A DNA stretch of 32,541 nucleotides from Aquisalimonas sp. Its GTDB lineage: Bacteria > Pseudomonadota > Gammaproteobacteria > Nitrococcales > Aquisalimonadaceae. The DNA lies in assembly GCA_007126095.1 (NCBI GenBank), contig SLBZ01000081.1, positions 1 to 32,541 on the forward strand, in the 5' to 3' direction. Position numbers and translations under genes: made by a program. Shown here in pieces: positions 10,119-18,083 of this stretch. The notes beneath the pieces are model-generated. The model saw only the letters and a list, made by a program, of their open reading frames with translations, did not search any database and was not told the DNA's origin. Position 1 is the first letter of the stretch; each line of letters begins with the position of its first letter.

Positions 10119-10704
10119 CCGCCGCCCCGTCGCGGGACTCCATCCGCCGTGCCACGGCGGCGAGCCAGTCGCGCAGGTAACCGGCCATGCTGCGGCGGAT
10201 CATCAGCCGGAACGTGGGCACCCCGTCCTGCGCCCAGAGCACGACTGAGCCGTGACCGAGACGGGTCTGGGCACACTGGCCGGCTCCGAACTGCCGTACA
10301 TGGAGATCCAGCGGCGTGCCACGGGCCAGGACGGCGCGACTGCGCTCGCCGGTGAGTTCCAGCGTGGCGTATCCCGCGCTCAGGGCCGTCACCGCCGCCC
10401 GGGTCGTGCCCAGGGCGCCGCGCACCGCCTCCAGACGCCCGGCCGGTCCGTCGGGTTCGACCACCGCCAGCCATTCGTCCGGCCCGGTCCAAAGCAGTTG
10501 CAACCCCTCCCCGGCGGCCCAGGTGTTGGGCGTGACCGGCGGCGGACACCCCAGCGCCGACGTCACCGCATCGACGAACGCAGGCTCGTCGGCGTTGCCA
10601 CGCAGGTTGAGGATATCCCTGGGCACGACCGGTCGCAGCGCCACCCCCGCGAATGCCGGCAGGCTGGCGTCGGTCAGTGGCGGACGGGCCAGTACGTCGT
10701 TCAT
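10090..10704 (-). CDS. soxG: Sarcosine oxidase gamma subunit
   Basis: This 204-residue subunit belongs to the heterotetrameric sarcosine oxidase. SoxG contributes a GcvT-like fold near the folate site of SoxA and has no cofactor of its own. Visible family features are NLRGNADEPAF near residue 33, LLWTGPDEWLAVV near 70, LTALSAGYATLELTG-like text near 106 and the LGHGSVVLW segment. It starts 4 nt after the soxA stop with GGGAG upstream, so the two are translationally close. The C terminus is a short proline run (PPPPPVA) encoded within the antisense overlap with the GbdR-like gene. Confidence 0.9.
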   Translation of the reverse strand: MNDVLARPPLTDASLPAFAGVALRPVVPRDILNLRGNADEPAFVDAVTSALGCPPPVTPNTWAAGEGLQLLWTGPDEWLAVVEPDGPAGRLEAVRGALGTTRAAVTALSAGYATLELTGERSRAVLARGTPLDLHVRQFGAGQCAQTRLGHGSVVLWAQDGVPTFRLMIRRSMAGYLRDWLAAVARRMESRDGAAATPPPPPVA

Positions 10705-10708
10705 GGCG

Positions 10709-13672
10709 CTACTCCCGGGGCGGCTGGTAGAAGGACGGAGCGGTCACGGTGACGGCGATGGCGCCGGCGTCCAGATCCCACGCCGTGAGCCGTTCGCCGT
10801 GGCGCGCGCGGCCGCCGTTGACCATGGCCAGGGCGAAGCTGTGGCCGATACGGGCACCGTAGTAGCTGGAGGTCACCCACCCTTCCAGCGGCACCGGCGT
10901 CGACTGATCCGGGTTATGCACAAGCTGGGCGCCCTCCGGGACAACCACCTCCGGATCGTCCGGCGTCAGACCCACCAGTTGCGGGCGGTCATCGCGGCGG
11001 AAATCCGGGCGGCTCAGCGAGCGCTTGCCGAGACAGTCCTTGCGGTCGCTGATCAGGCCCTGCATGCCAAGATCCAGCGGGCTCACGGCGCCGTCCGTGT
11101 CCTGACCGACGATGATGAACCCCATCTCCGCACGCAGCACGTGCATGGCCTCGGTGCCGTAGGGGGTGATGCCGTACCGCTCGCCCAGGGCGAATGCGCG
11201 CTCCCAGAGGAACAGCCCGTAGTCCGCCGGCACACTGATCTCGAACGTCAGCTCGCCGCTGAAGCTGGCGCGCTGCACCCGGGCCGGCACGCCGGCCACG
11301 TGGCCCTCGCGCACCGCCATGAACGGGAATGCCTGAGGGTCCAGATCGATGTCGGTGCCGAGGTCCTGCACCAGATCACGGCTGGACGGCCCGGCCAGGG
11401 ACATGATCGCCCACTGGTCGGTCACCGAGGTGAGATACACGTCCAGCTCCGGCCACTCCGTCTGCAGCCAGCGCTCCAGCCACGCCAGCACCGCGGCGGC
11501 ACCGCCGGTGGTGGTGTACATCAGGTAGTGGTGCTCGCCGAGCCGGGCGGTGACGCCGTCGTCGAGGACCGTGCCATTCTCGTCCAGGAGGATGCCGTAC
11601 CGGCACCGCCCCACCGCGAGCTTGCGCCAGTTGTTGGTGTAGACGCGCTCGAGCAGGGTCACGGCGTCCGGCCCCTGGATGTCGATCTTGCCCAGAGTGG
11701 AGTAGTCCAGCGCACCGATGCCACGCTGCGTGGCCAGGCATTCGCGCCGCACGGCATCGTCCAGGGATTCACCCGCCCGGGGGTAGTACCAGGCGCGCTT
11801 CCACTGGCCCACGTCTTCGAACAGCGCGCCCCGAGCCACGTGCCAGTCGTGCATGGGCGTGGTGCGCACGGGCTGGAACAGCGCCCCCAGTTCCTCGCCC
11901 ACGAGTGCACCGTAGCTCACCGGTGTCCAGGCGGGCCGGAAGGTGGTGGTGCCCACGGTCTCCACGTTCTCGCCCAGGAGCTCCGCGACGATGCCGGAGC
12001 CGACGATGTTTCCGAGGCGCCCCTGATCGGTACCGAACCCCATGATGCTGTAGCGCTTCACGTGTTCGATGGAGCGATAGCCTTCACGCACGGCCAGCTC
12101 CAGGTCCGACGTCTTGACGTCGTTCTGCAGGTCGACGAATGCCGGCAGCTTGCCCTCGGACGGCAGAGGGGCGCGCCAGAGGACGCGCAGCGCCCCCGGG
12201 GCCGGGTCGTCGTCGCGGACCGTCGGCACACTGGCCATGACCGGCTCGAAACCCAGCGCCGCGGCAGCCATCGCCCCCGCCTCGGCGCCGTTGGCGAGCA
12301 CCTCGGCAAGAGTGAACACCCCGGCTGCCGCACCGGCAGAGCGCACGTAGTCCGGCCCCGATGCCGGCAGCAGCGTCGCCAGATCGTGATCGAAACGCAG
12401 GGGGCCGCGGATGTGCGAGTGCAGGTGCACCGCGGGATTCCAGCCGCCGGAGACCGCAATCAGGTCGCACGGCACACGCTGCTGGCCCTGGCGGGCCAGA
12501 TCGCCGATGGTCGCGGCGGTGACCTGCCTGCGGCCATGCGCACTCAGCACGGCGCTGCCCGGACGCACGTCCACACCGGCATCCCGGGCGGCCGCTGCGG
12601 CGGCGCTGCACTCCTCCCGGGCGTCGGCGACCACCACCGACACCCCCACCGCCTGCAGGGCCTCCACGGCGGCGTAGGCGGAGTCGTTGTTGGTGAAAAC
12701 CACGGCCCGCTGGCCCGGGCACACACCGTAACGGCGGATGTAAGTGGTCACGGCGGAGGCCGTCATGACGCCGGGACGGTCGTTGTTGCCGAACACGATG
12801 GGCCGCTCGATGGCCCCGGCGGCAAGCACCATCTGGCGGGCACGCACCCGCCAGTAGCGCTCGCGCGGGCCGGCACGCTTACCGGGTGGTCGGTGATCGC
12901 TCAGGCGTTCCACCAGCCCGGCGAACCCGTGATCGTAATTGCCGAATACCGCTGTGCGCGGCAACAGCGTCACCTCGGGCATGGCCGCAAGCTCCGCCAC
13001 GGTGCGGGCGACCCACGCCTGCGCGGACTCGTCGCCGATCCACGCCCGGCTGGCGAGCAGATAGCCGCCGAAACGCGCCTGTTCGTCGGCGACGATGACC
13101 CGGGCGCCGGCGCGGGCGGCCGTCAGCGCGGCCTGCAACCCGGCCGCGCCGCCACCGGCCACCAGCAGGTCGCAATGGACGTTGCAGCGGTCGTACACGT
13201 CCGGGTCCGGCCCGTTCGGGGCATACCCGAAGCCCGCCGCGGGGCGGATCACCTGTTCGTAGCGCTCCCACCAGCCCTGGGGCGACATGAACGTCTTGTA
13301 GTAGAACCCGGCAGGCATGAACGGCGACAGCGCCCCCATGGCCGCACCGGGGTCCCGCTCCGGGCGCCCCACCGCCGGACGCGCCTCCAGCCCGTCGTAG
13401 AGTTCGGTCTGGGTCGCGCGTCGGTCGGGCAGCGTGACCGCACCACGGTCGATCTGCAGCAGGGCGTTGGGCTCCTCGGCACCATGGCCGACGATACCGC
13501 GGGGCCGGTGCAGCTTGATGCTGCGGTTGACCACACTGATGCCGTTGGCGAGCAGCGCCGATGCCAGGGTGTCGCCGGCATAGCCTTCCAGCTCACGGCC
13601 GTCGAAGACGAACCGGAGCGGTTCACCACGATCAATGAGGCCTCCCTCGGCCAGACGGCGCGGCTGCGTCAT
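10709..13672 (-). CDS. soxA: Sarcosine oxidase alpha subunit
   Basis: This 987-residue large subunit belongs to cytoplasmic heterotetrameric sarcosine oxidase (sarcosine + THF + O2 to glycine + methylene-THF + H2O2). The N-terminal region (about 15-100) is the ferredoxin-like Fer2_4 fold. A dinucleotide-binding motif AGGGAAG follows at about residues 172-178 in a pyridine-nucleotide oxidoreductase domain, and the C-terminal 380 or so residues form a GcvT-like folate-binding domain. The length matches the family (about 1000). The ATG at 13672 overlaps the soxD stop in ATGA, which fixes the start; a longer in-frame frame upstream runs through soxD. The order soxB-soxD-soxA-soxG is the classical one. 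Confidence 0.95.
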   Translation of the reverse strand: MTQPRRLAEGGLIDRGEPLRFVFDGRELEGYAGDTLASALLANGISVVNRSIKLHRPRGIVGHGAEEPNALLQIDRGAVTLPDRRATQTELYDGLEARPAVGRPERDPGAAMGALSPFMPAGFYYKTFMSPQGWWERYEQVIRPAAGFGYAPNGPDPDVYDRCNVHCDLLVAGGGAAGLQAALTAARAGARVIVADEQARFGGYLLASRAWIGDESAQAWVARTVAELAAMPEVTLLPRTAVFGNYDHGFAGLVERLSDHRPPGKRAGPRERYWRVRARQMVLAAGAIERPIVFGNNDRPGVMTASAVTTYIRRYGVCPGQRAVVFTNNDSAYAAVEALQAVGVSVVVADAREECSAAAAAARDAGVDVRPGSAVLSAHGRRQVTAATIGDLARQGQQRVPCDLIAVSGGWNPAVHLHSHIRGPLRFDHDLATLLPASGPDYVRSAGAAAGVFTLAEVLANGAEAGAMAAAALGFEPVMASVPTVRDDDPAPGALRVLWRAPLPSEGKLPAFVDLQNDVKTSDLELAVREGYRSIEHVKRYSIMGFGTDQGRLGNIVGSGIVAELLGENVETVGTTTFRPAWTPVSYGALVGEELGALFQPVRTTPMHDWHVARGALFEDVGQWKRAWYYPRAGESLDDAVRRECLATQRGIGALDYSTLGKIDIQGPDAVTLLERVYTNNWRKLAVGRCRYGILLDENGTVLDDGVTARLGEHHYLMYTTTGGAAAVLAWLERWLQTEWPELDVYLTSVTDQWAIMSLAGPSSRDLVQDLGTDIDLDPQAFPFMAVREGHVAGVPARVQRASFSGELTFEISVPADYGLFLWERAFALGERYGITPYGTEAMHVLRAEMGFIIVGQDTDGAVSPLDLGMQGLISDRKDCLGKRSLSRPDFRRDDRPQLVGLTPDDPEVVVPEGAQLVHNPDQSTPVPLEGWVTSSYYGARIGHSFALAMVNGGRARHGERLTAWDLDAGAIAVTVTAPSFYQPPRE

Positions 13673-13956
13673 GATGCCGGCTCCCGCAGGGGCGGCGCCT
13701 CGCCGATGCGGTACGCCGCGTGAATGGCATGGGTGGCGGTATTGCGCTCGACGTTGAACCAGCGCCGGCAGCCGTGGGTGTGTAACCACTGCTCCCGGTG
13801 CCAGCCACAGGGGTTGGTGCGCATGAACTGGTAGTCGGCCCATTCGGCGTCCGACAGGGCGTCGGGCTCACGTGGCCGGGCGATATGGGCCTCGCCGCCG
13901 TAGCTGAACTCGCTCTCGTCGCGGGGGCCGCACCAGGGGCACGGGATCAGTAGCAT
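13669..13956 (-). CDS. soxD: Sarcosine oxidase delta subunit
   Basis: This 95-residue zinc-binding subunit belongs to heterotetrameric sarcosine oxidase. The expected zinc ligands are all present: Cys6 and Cys9 in PCPWC, then His59 and Cys63 in the HTHGC stretch. The typical NPCGWHREQW segment precedes them. The start has a GGAGGA ribosome-binding site. The stop overlaps the soxA start in ATGA, which indicates translational coupling. It is separated from soxB by a 100-bp gap filled by a perfect inverted repeat. Confidence 0.95.
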   Translation of the reverse strand: MLLIPCPWCGPRDESEFSYGGEAHIARPREPDALSDAEWADYQFMRTNPCGWHREQWLHTHGCRRWFNVERNTATHAIHAAYRIGEAPPLREPAS

Positions 13957-13979
13957 GGCGGTTCCTCCACATACATCCT

Positions 13980-14035
13980 GTAGGAGCGACGTGAGTCGCG
14001 ATCGAGGGCCAGGTCGCGACTCACGTCGCTCCTAC
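13980..14035. repeat. Perfect 22-bp inverted repeat (REP-like family A pair) between soxB and soxD
   Basis: Arms at 13980-14001 and 14014-14035 are exact reverse complements with a 12-nt loop. Each arm carries the core GGAGCGACGTGAGTCGC, the widespread REP-like type known from Pseudomonas and Xanthomonas relatives. Related single arms lie at 28379-28400 and 28451-28472. In the sox transcript it would form a very stable hairpin within the operon. Confidence 0.9.
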
Positions 14036-14056
14036 GGCTCCGGCCCGGATTTCGGA

Positions 14057-15307
14057 TCAATGCGCCACCGCCGCCGCGCCGTGCTCGTCCACCAGCGCCC
14101 CGGTCTCGAACCGGTCCAGGCCGAAGGGCGCGTTGATCGGGTGCGGCTCGCCGGTGGCCAGCGTATGCGCGAACACCCAGCCCGATCCGGGCGTGGCCTT
14201 GAAGCCGCCGGTGCCCCAGCCGCAGTTGAAGAACAGCCCGCCCACCGGCGTCTTGCCGATAATGGGCGAGGCGTCCGGGCAGGTATCAACGATGCCGCCC
14301 CAGTGGCGCAGCAGCCGCATGCGGCTGAAGATCGGGTAGAGCTCCACCAACGCCGCCAGGAAGTGCTCGATGGTCTGGAAGCTGCCGCGCTGGCCATAGC
14401 CGTTGTAGGCGTCAATGCCCGCGCCGATCACCAGCTCGCCCTTGTCGGACTGGCTGACGTAGACGTGGATGGCGTTGGACATGACCACCGTGTCGAGAAT
14501 CGGTTTGATGGGCTCGGAGACCAACGCCTGCAGCGGGTGGCTCTCGATGGGCAGCCGGAACCCGGCCATGTCCGCCAGCACACCGGCGTGGCCCGCCACC
14601 ACGACGCCGACGCGATCGGCATCAATGGGACCGCGGGATGTGTCCACGCCCACCACAGCGCCGTTCTCGCGCCGGATCCCGGTGACCTCGCAGTTCTCGA
14701 CCACGTCCACGCCCAGGCTGTCCGCCGCGCGGGCGAACCCCCAGGCGACGGCATCATGCCGGGCGATGCCCGCCCGCGGCTGCCACGACGCGCCCAGCAC
14801 CGGAAAGCGGATGTCGGAGCTGGTGTTGATGAACGGCACGCGCGCCTTCACGCCGGCCTGGTCCAGCACCTCGCCATCAATCCCGTTCAGGCGGTTGGCA
14901 TTCACGCGTCGCCGGATGTCGCGCATGTCCTGCAGTGTGTGCCCGAGATTAAGCACACCGCGCTGGCTGAACATGACGTTGAAATTGATATCCGCCGACA
15001 GCCCCTCCCAGAGCTTCATGGACTTCTCGTACAGCGCGGCAGAGGCGCTCCACAGGTAGTTGGAGCGCACGATGGTGGTGTTGCGCGCGGTGTTACCGCC
15101 GCCGATCCAGCCCTTCTCCAGCACGGCGACATCGGTGATGCCGTGCTCCTTGGCCAGGTAGTAGGCCGTGGCCAGGCCGTGCCCGCCGCCGCCGACGATC
15201 AGCACCCGGTAGCGGCGCCTGGGTGCGGCCTGGCGCCAGGCCGGCTCCCAGTGACGGTGGCCGCTGGCGGCGTGGCGGGCGATATTGAGGGCCGAGTAGC
15301 GCTGCAT
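14057..15307 (-). CDS. soxB: Sarcosine oxidase beta subunit
   Basis: This 416-residue flavoprotein subunit binds FAD and covalent FMN and oxidises sarcosine. The FAD Rossmann motif [15 protein letters not shown] starts at residue 38. [10 protein letters not shown] contains His184, the likely covalent FMN attachment site by comparison with the conserved histidine of characterised SoxB proteins (inference). [15 protein letters not shown] near the C terminus is a family signature. The start ATG at 15307 has GGAG upstream and gives the usual SoxB N terminus ([13 protein letters not shown]). The gene follows the small V4R-like gene by 35 nt and precedes soxD. Confidence 0.95.
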   Translation of the reverse strand: MQRYSALNIARHAASGHRHWEPAWRQAAPRRRYRVLIVGGGGHGLATAYYLAKEHGITDVAVLEKGWIGGGNTARNTTIVRSNYLWSASAALYEKSMKLWEGLSADINFNVMFSQRGVLNLGHTLQDMRDIRRRVNANRLNGIDGEVLDQAGVKARVPFINTSSDIRFPVLGASWQPRAGIARHDAVAWGFARAADSLGVDVVENCEVTGIRRENGAVVGVDTSRGPIDADRVGVVVAGHAGVLADMAGFRLPIESHPLQALVSEPIKPILDTVVMSNAIHVYVSQSDKGELVIGAGIDAYNGYGQRGSFQTIEHFLAALVELYPIFSRMRLLRHWGGIVDTCPDASPIIGKTPVGGLFFNCGWGTGGFKATPGSGWVFAHTLATGEPHPINAPFGLDRFETGALVDEHGAAAVAH

Positions 15308-15342
15308 GGCCAGACTCCAGGATGCCGGTGAGACGGGGTTGA

Positions 15343-15864
15343 TCAGTCGTCGTCCGACGCGACGCCGGGCCGCACCACGAACTCGCAGGCCTCGGCACCA
15401 CTGGCGGCGCAGCACCGTTCCTCGGCGATGGCGATGAGGTCGGGATCGTCGCACGCCCACCCCATGGCGCCCTCGAACCAGGCCAGAAAGGTCCGGCAGG
15501 TGCGCGGACCGCGCACCCCGGCGACGGTGAACGGCGAGTTGTACACGCGTACGGCGGCACCACAGTCGTGCGGACGGCAATACACCAGTTCGAACCGACC
15601 CCAGCCACGCTGGCCGAGGCTGTCCAGGTAACGGGCGACCACGGTGGCCGCGTCCGCGCCCGAGCGGGCAGCCTCGACCTCACACCACTGCCGGGCGGAG
15701 CGCCGCGCCACCGCCTGCCAGGCGGATTCCGCCGGGCTGCCCGCGACCGTGCCCTGGAGCCGGGCCATGTCCTCCCGCGGCAGCACCAGCACGGGCGTTC
15801 CGTTGAGACGCCATTCGCCAGAGGTCTCGTCGATCTCCACGGGGATGGTATGCACGGATGCCAT
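15343..15864 (-). CDS. DUF5943 / V4R-like small protein at the head of the sox operon
   Basis: This 173-residue protein has no certain function. The N terminus ([12 protein letters not shown]) and the [11 protein letters not shown] segment at about residues 83-93 resemble DUF5943 proteins, one of which accompanies the dimethylglycine demethylase genes in Pseudomonas. The C-terminal part, [15 protein letters not shown] at 148-162, resembles the end of V4R (4-vinyl reductase/XylR_N) ligand-binding domains. The start at 15864 is chosen for the GGGAGG 6 nt upstream; an in-frame ATG at 15891 lacks one. As first gene of the sox operon it may be a chaperone, sensor or accessory factor for sarcosine or dimethylglycine oxidation (inference). 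The family call is from memory of motifs, so confidence is moderate. Confidence 0.65.
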   Translation of the reverse strand: MASVHTIPVEIDETSGEWRLNGTPVLVLPREDMARLQGTVAGSPAESAWQAVARRSARQWCEVEAARSGADAATVVARYLDSLGQRGWGRFELVYCRPHDCGAAVRVYNSPFTVAGVRGPRTCRTFLAWFEGAMGWACDDPDLIAIAEERCCAASGAEACEFVVRPGVASDDD

Positions 15865-16148
15865 GACGCCCTCCCGGCCGTAGCCAGTCATTTCGCAGGG
15901 CTGCAGCCGGATGCGGCGGCAGCGTTACGACTTACGTTAGACAAGCCCGGCACTACCCCGCTGTCCCGCGGCGAACACGGTTTGCCTTCCTGCGACAGCG
16001 CCCGCGACACCCGGTTTGCCCGGCGCGACACTCGCCGCGCACATGACGCCCACGGCTAACTGGCCGTCGTCCGCAAGGGGATGCCACACCGCACCCGGCG
16101 CTAGATTGCATACCGTCAACGAGGGTTCCGGACCGGGAGGATGACGGC
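15865..16148. promoter_or_regulatory. Divergent promoter region, sox operon / MTHFR-like gene
   Basis: This 284-bp region contains no credible gene. It should hold the promoters for both the minus-strand sox operon and the plus-strand reductase-like gene. A tandem direct repeat at 15978-16030 is its clearest structure and is listed separately. Confidence 0.55.
15978..16030. promoter_or_regulatory. Tandem direct repeat, candidate AraC-type (GbdR) operator
   Basis: CGGTTTGCC occurs at 15978-15986 and again at 16012-16020. Each is followed, after 5 and 4 nt respectively, by GCGACA (15992-15997 and 16025-16030). The 33-34 bp period is close to three helical turns. AraC-family activators bind directly repeated half-sites, and a GbdR-like gene is in the same cluster. 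The link to GbdR is inference. Confidence 0.45.
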
Positions 16149-17084
16149 ATGTGGCAGGCAACGGCGACGACAGTCACGGCAACATCGCGGGGCGCAGAGG
16201 CCCTGGCCGCTCCCCGGTACGAGCTGATCCCGCTCGCGGGGGTGATGGAGCAGGCGCGCCATCTGCCCCGGGACGCTACGGTGACCGTCACCTGCTCGCC
16301 CAGGCACGGCATCGACGCCTCTCTGGACCTGGCCGAGTCCCTCGCTGCTTCCGGCTACCACGCCGTGCCCCACGTGGCCGCACGCCTGGTCACCGGCCGC
16401 GGGGACCTGCAGCGCATTTTCCAACGCCTGGACGCCGCGGGACTGGACGATGTGTTCATCGTCGGCGGTGATGCGCCCACCCCCGCGGGCCCCTATCCGG
16501 GCGGGCTCGAGCTGCTGGAGGACCTGGACACCCTGCCACACCGCCCGCGGCGGATCGGCGTACCGTCCTACCCCGAGCCCCACGCCACCATCCCGCCGGA
16601 GCGGATGCAGGCGGCACTGGACGCAAAGAACGCGCTGGCGGACTACACCGTCACCCAGATCTGTTTCGATGCGGACACGATCCTGTCGTGGCTCGCGGAC
16701 CAGCACGATCGCGGAATGCGGCTGCCGGTCTACGTGGGTCTGCCCGGTGTCATCGACCGGATGAAGCTGATGGGCCTGGCCATGCGGATCGGCCTCGGCG
16801 CCTCCACCCGGGTGCTGCGGCGCCAGGCCGGACTCGCCTCCCGGCTCCTGGGCGGCAGCACCTACCGGCCCGACACCCTTGCCGAAGCACTGGTGCCTGC
16901 GTTCGACAGTCCGGCGACACCCGGGCTGGCCGGGTTCCACCTGAACACCTTCAATCAGGTCGCCGGGACCGTGGCGTGGGCGGAAGCGAAGGCAGCGGCA
17001 CTGCACCCCGGTGAACCGGCCGACGCGGATCAGGCACAAGCGGCAGTCACGGCGCCTGCAGGCCCACAAGCGGGCTATTACTAG
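16149..17084 (+). CDS. Methylenetetrahydrofolate reductase-like protein
   Basis: This 311-residue TIM-barrel protein resembles the MTHFR/MetF family, which reduces 5,10-methylene-THF to 5-methyl-THF with FAD. Family-like blocks are DVFIVGGDAPTP (MetF usually has LRGDPP here), GVPSYPEPHATIPP (MetF: GxAxYPExHP) and a KNALADYTVTQICFD segment matching the K..AGA.F.iTQ.fFD motif. Several classical residues differ, so it is a divergent subfamily and not the housekeeping MetF. GGAGG lies 8 nt upstream of the ATG. It is divergent from the sox operon, so it may process or sense the methylene-THF that sarcosine oxidase produces (inference). The last 25 residues are an Ala/Gln-rich tail ending in YY. 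Confidence 0.75.
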   Translation: MWQATATTVTATSRGAEALAAPRYELIPLAGVMEQARHLPRDATVTVTCSPRHGIDASLDLAESLAASGYHAVPHVAARLVTGRGDLQRIFQRLDAAGLDDVFIVGGDAPTPAGPYPGGLELLEDLDTLPHRPRRIGVPSYPEPHATIPPERMQAALDAKNALADYTVTQICFDADTILSWLADQHDRGMRLPVYVGLPGVIDRMKLMGLAMRIGLGASTRVLRRQAGLASRLLGGSTYRPDTLAEALVPAFDSPATPGLAGFHLNTFNQVAGTVAWAEAKAAALHPGEPADADQAQAAVTAPAGPQAGYY

Positions 17085-17175
17085 CGCCCCGCCCCCGAAC
17101 GTACGTGCAAGTGATACCCCGCTGGCTTAGGCTGTCATTTCTGACAGGTTGAGCCATGCCCTGACACCTGCAAAT

Positions 17176-17205
17176 ATAACAGCGTTACATCCGTAACGAC
17201 GTTAT
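17176..17205. promoter_or_regulatory. 30-bp palindromic operator, candidate TetR site
   Basis: Half-sites ATAACnnCGTTAC and GTAACGnnGTTAT face each other across a 4-bp centre, matching at 11 of 13 positions per arm. The palindrome ends 14 bp before the crotonase start codon, overlapping where its promoter and leader should be. The TetR gene lies immediately downstream in the same transcription unit, so autorepression is the simplest reading. Confidence 0.65.
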
Positions 17206-17219
17206 TGGCGAGGTATCAG

Positions 17220-18083
17220 ATGTCCAAGGTGCTCTACGAGAAGGACGGCCGCATCGGCCGCATCACCCTGAACCGTCCCGAGGTGCTCAACGCCATCGAC
17301 GATGAGCTGCCGCACGAGCTGGCCGACGCCGTGGCCCGGGCCAACGGCGACCGTGGCGTGCACGTGATCATGCTCGCGGGCGCCGGCCGCGCCTTCAGCG
17401 CCGGCTACGACCTCGCCTATTACGCCGAGGCCAACGGCACCGGCAACGTCACCCAGGCCATGCCGTGGGATCCGATGCAGGATTACGCCTTCATGAAGGG
17501 CAACACCGAGCTGTTCATGACGCTCTGGCGCTCCTACCGCCCGGTGATCTGCAAGGTGCACGGCTTTGCCGTAGCCGGAGGCTCCGACATCGCCCTGTGC
17601 TCCGACATCATCCTCATGGAAGACTCCGCCGAAATCGGCTATATGCCAACGCGGGTCTGGGGCTGCCCCACCACCGCCATGTGGGTCTACCGCCTGGGCG
17701 CGGAACGGGCCAAGCGGATGCTGTTCACCGGCGACCGGATCACCGGCACGGAAGCCGAGCGGCTGGGGCTGATCTACCGGGCCACACCGGCCAGCGAGCT
17801 GGATCGGGAGGCGGAAGCCCTGGCGGCACGCATGGCCACCGTTCCCGTGAACCAGTTGATGATGCAAAAGCTGATGATCAATCAGGCTTATGAGAACATG
17901 GGCCTCGAAACAACACAGATGATGGCGACGATGTTCGATGGCATCACGAGGCATTCACCTGAAGGTCTCAATTTCAAGCAGCGGGCAGAGACCGTCGGCT
18001 GGAAACAGGCAGTAAGGGAGCGCGATCAGGGAAGCTATGACTGGACAGAAAACCGACCGTTCGATGACGAAGGACCGCTCTGA
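17220..18083 (+). CDS. Crotonase-fold protein lacking both classical catalytic glutamates
   Basis: This 287-residue member of the enoyl-CoA hydratase/isomerase superfamily has oxyanion-hole segments AFSAGYDL (about 58-65) and VAGGSDIAL (118-126). Aligned to standard hydratases (GGGCEL...FGQPEI), the first catalytic Glu is Asp123 and the second is Thr144, followed by an unusual VWGCPTTAMW stretch. Ordinary alkene hydration is therefore unlikely. Other crotonase activities (dehalogenation, decarboxylation, C-C bond cleavage, thioester hydrolysis) or a binding role are possible. The start at 17220 has GAGG upstream; the TTG at 17205 would lie inside the palindrome. The TetR gene overlaps its last 47 bp. 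The family resembles stand-alone crotonases that travel with TetR regulators. The substrate is not known. Confidence 0.8.
   Translation: MSKVLYEKDGRIGRITLNRPEVLNAIDDELPHELADAVARANGDRGVHVIMLAGAGRAFSAGYDLAYYAEANGTGNVTQAMPWDPMQDYAFMKGNTELFMTLWRSYRPVICKVHGFAVAGGSDIALCSDIILMEDSAEIGYMPTRVWGCPTTAMWVYRLGAERAKRMLFTGDRITGTEAERLGLIYRATPASELDREAEALAARMATVPVNQLMMQKLMINQAYENMGLETTQMMATMFDGITRHSPEGLNFKQRAETVGWKQAVRERDQGSYDWTENRPFDDEGPL

Noticed and set aside
10316..13723. A 1135-codon open frame on the plus strand opposite soxA
   Set aside because: It is a high-GC antisense shadow. Its composition (Arg/Gly/His/Val-rich, no motifs) is typical of such frames, and soxA on the other strand is certain.
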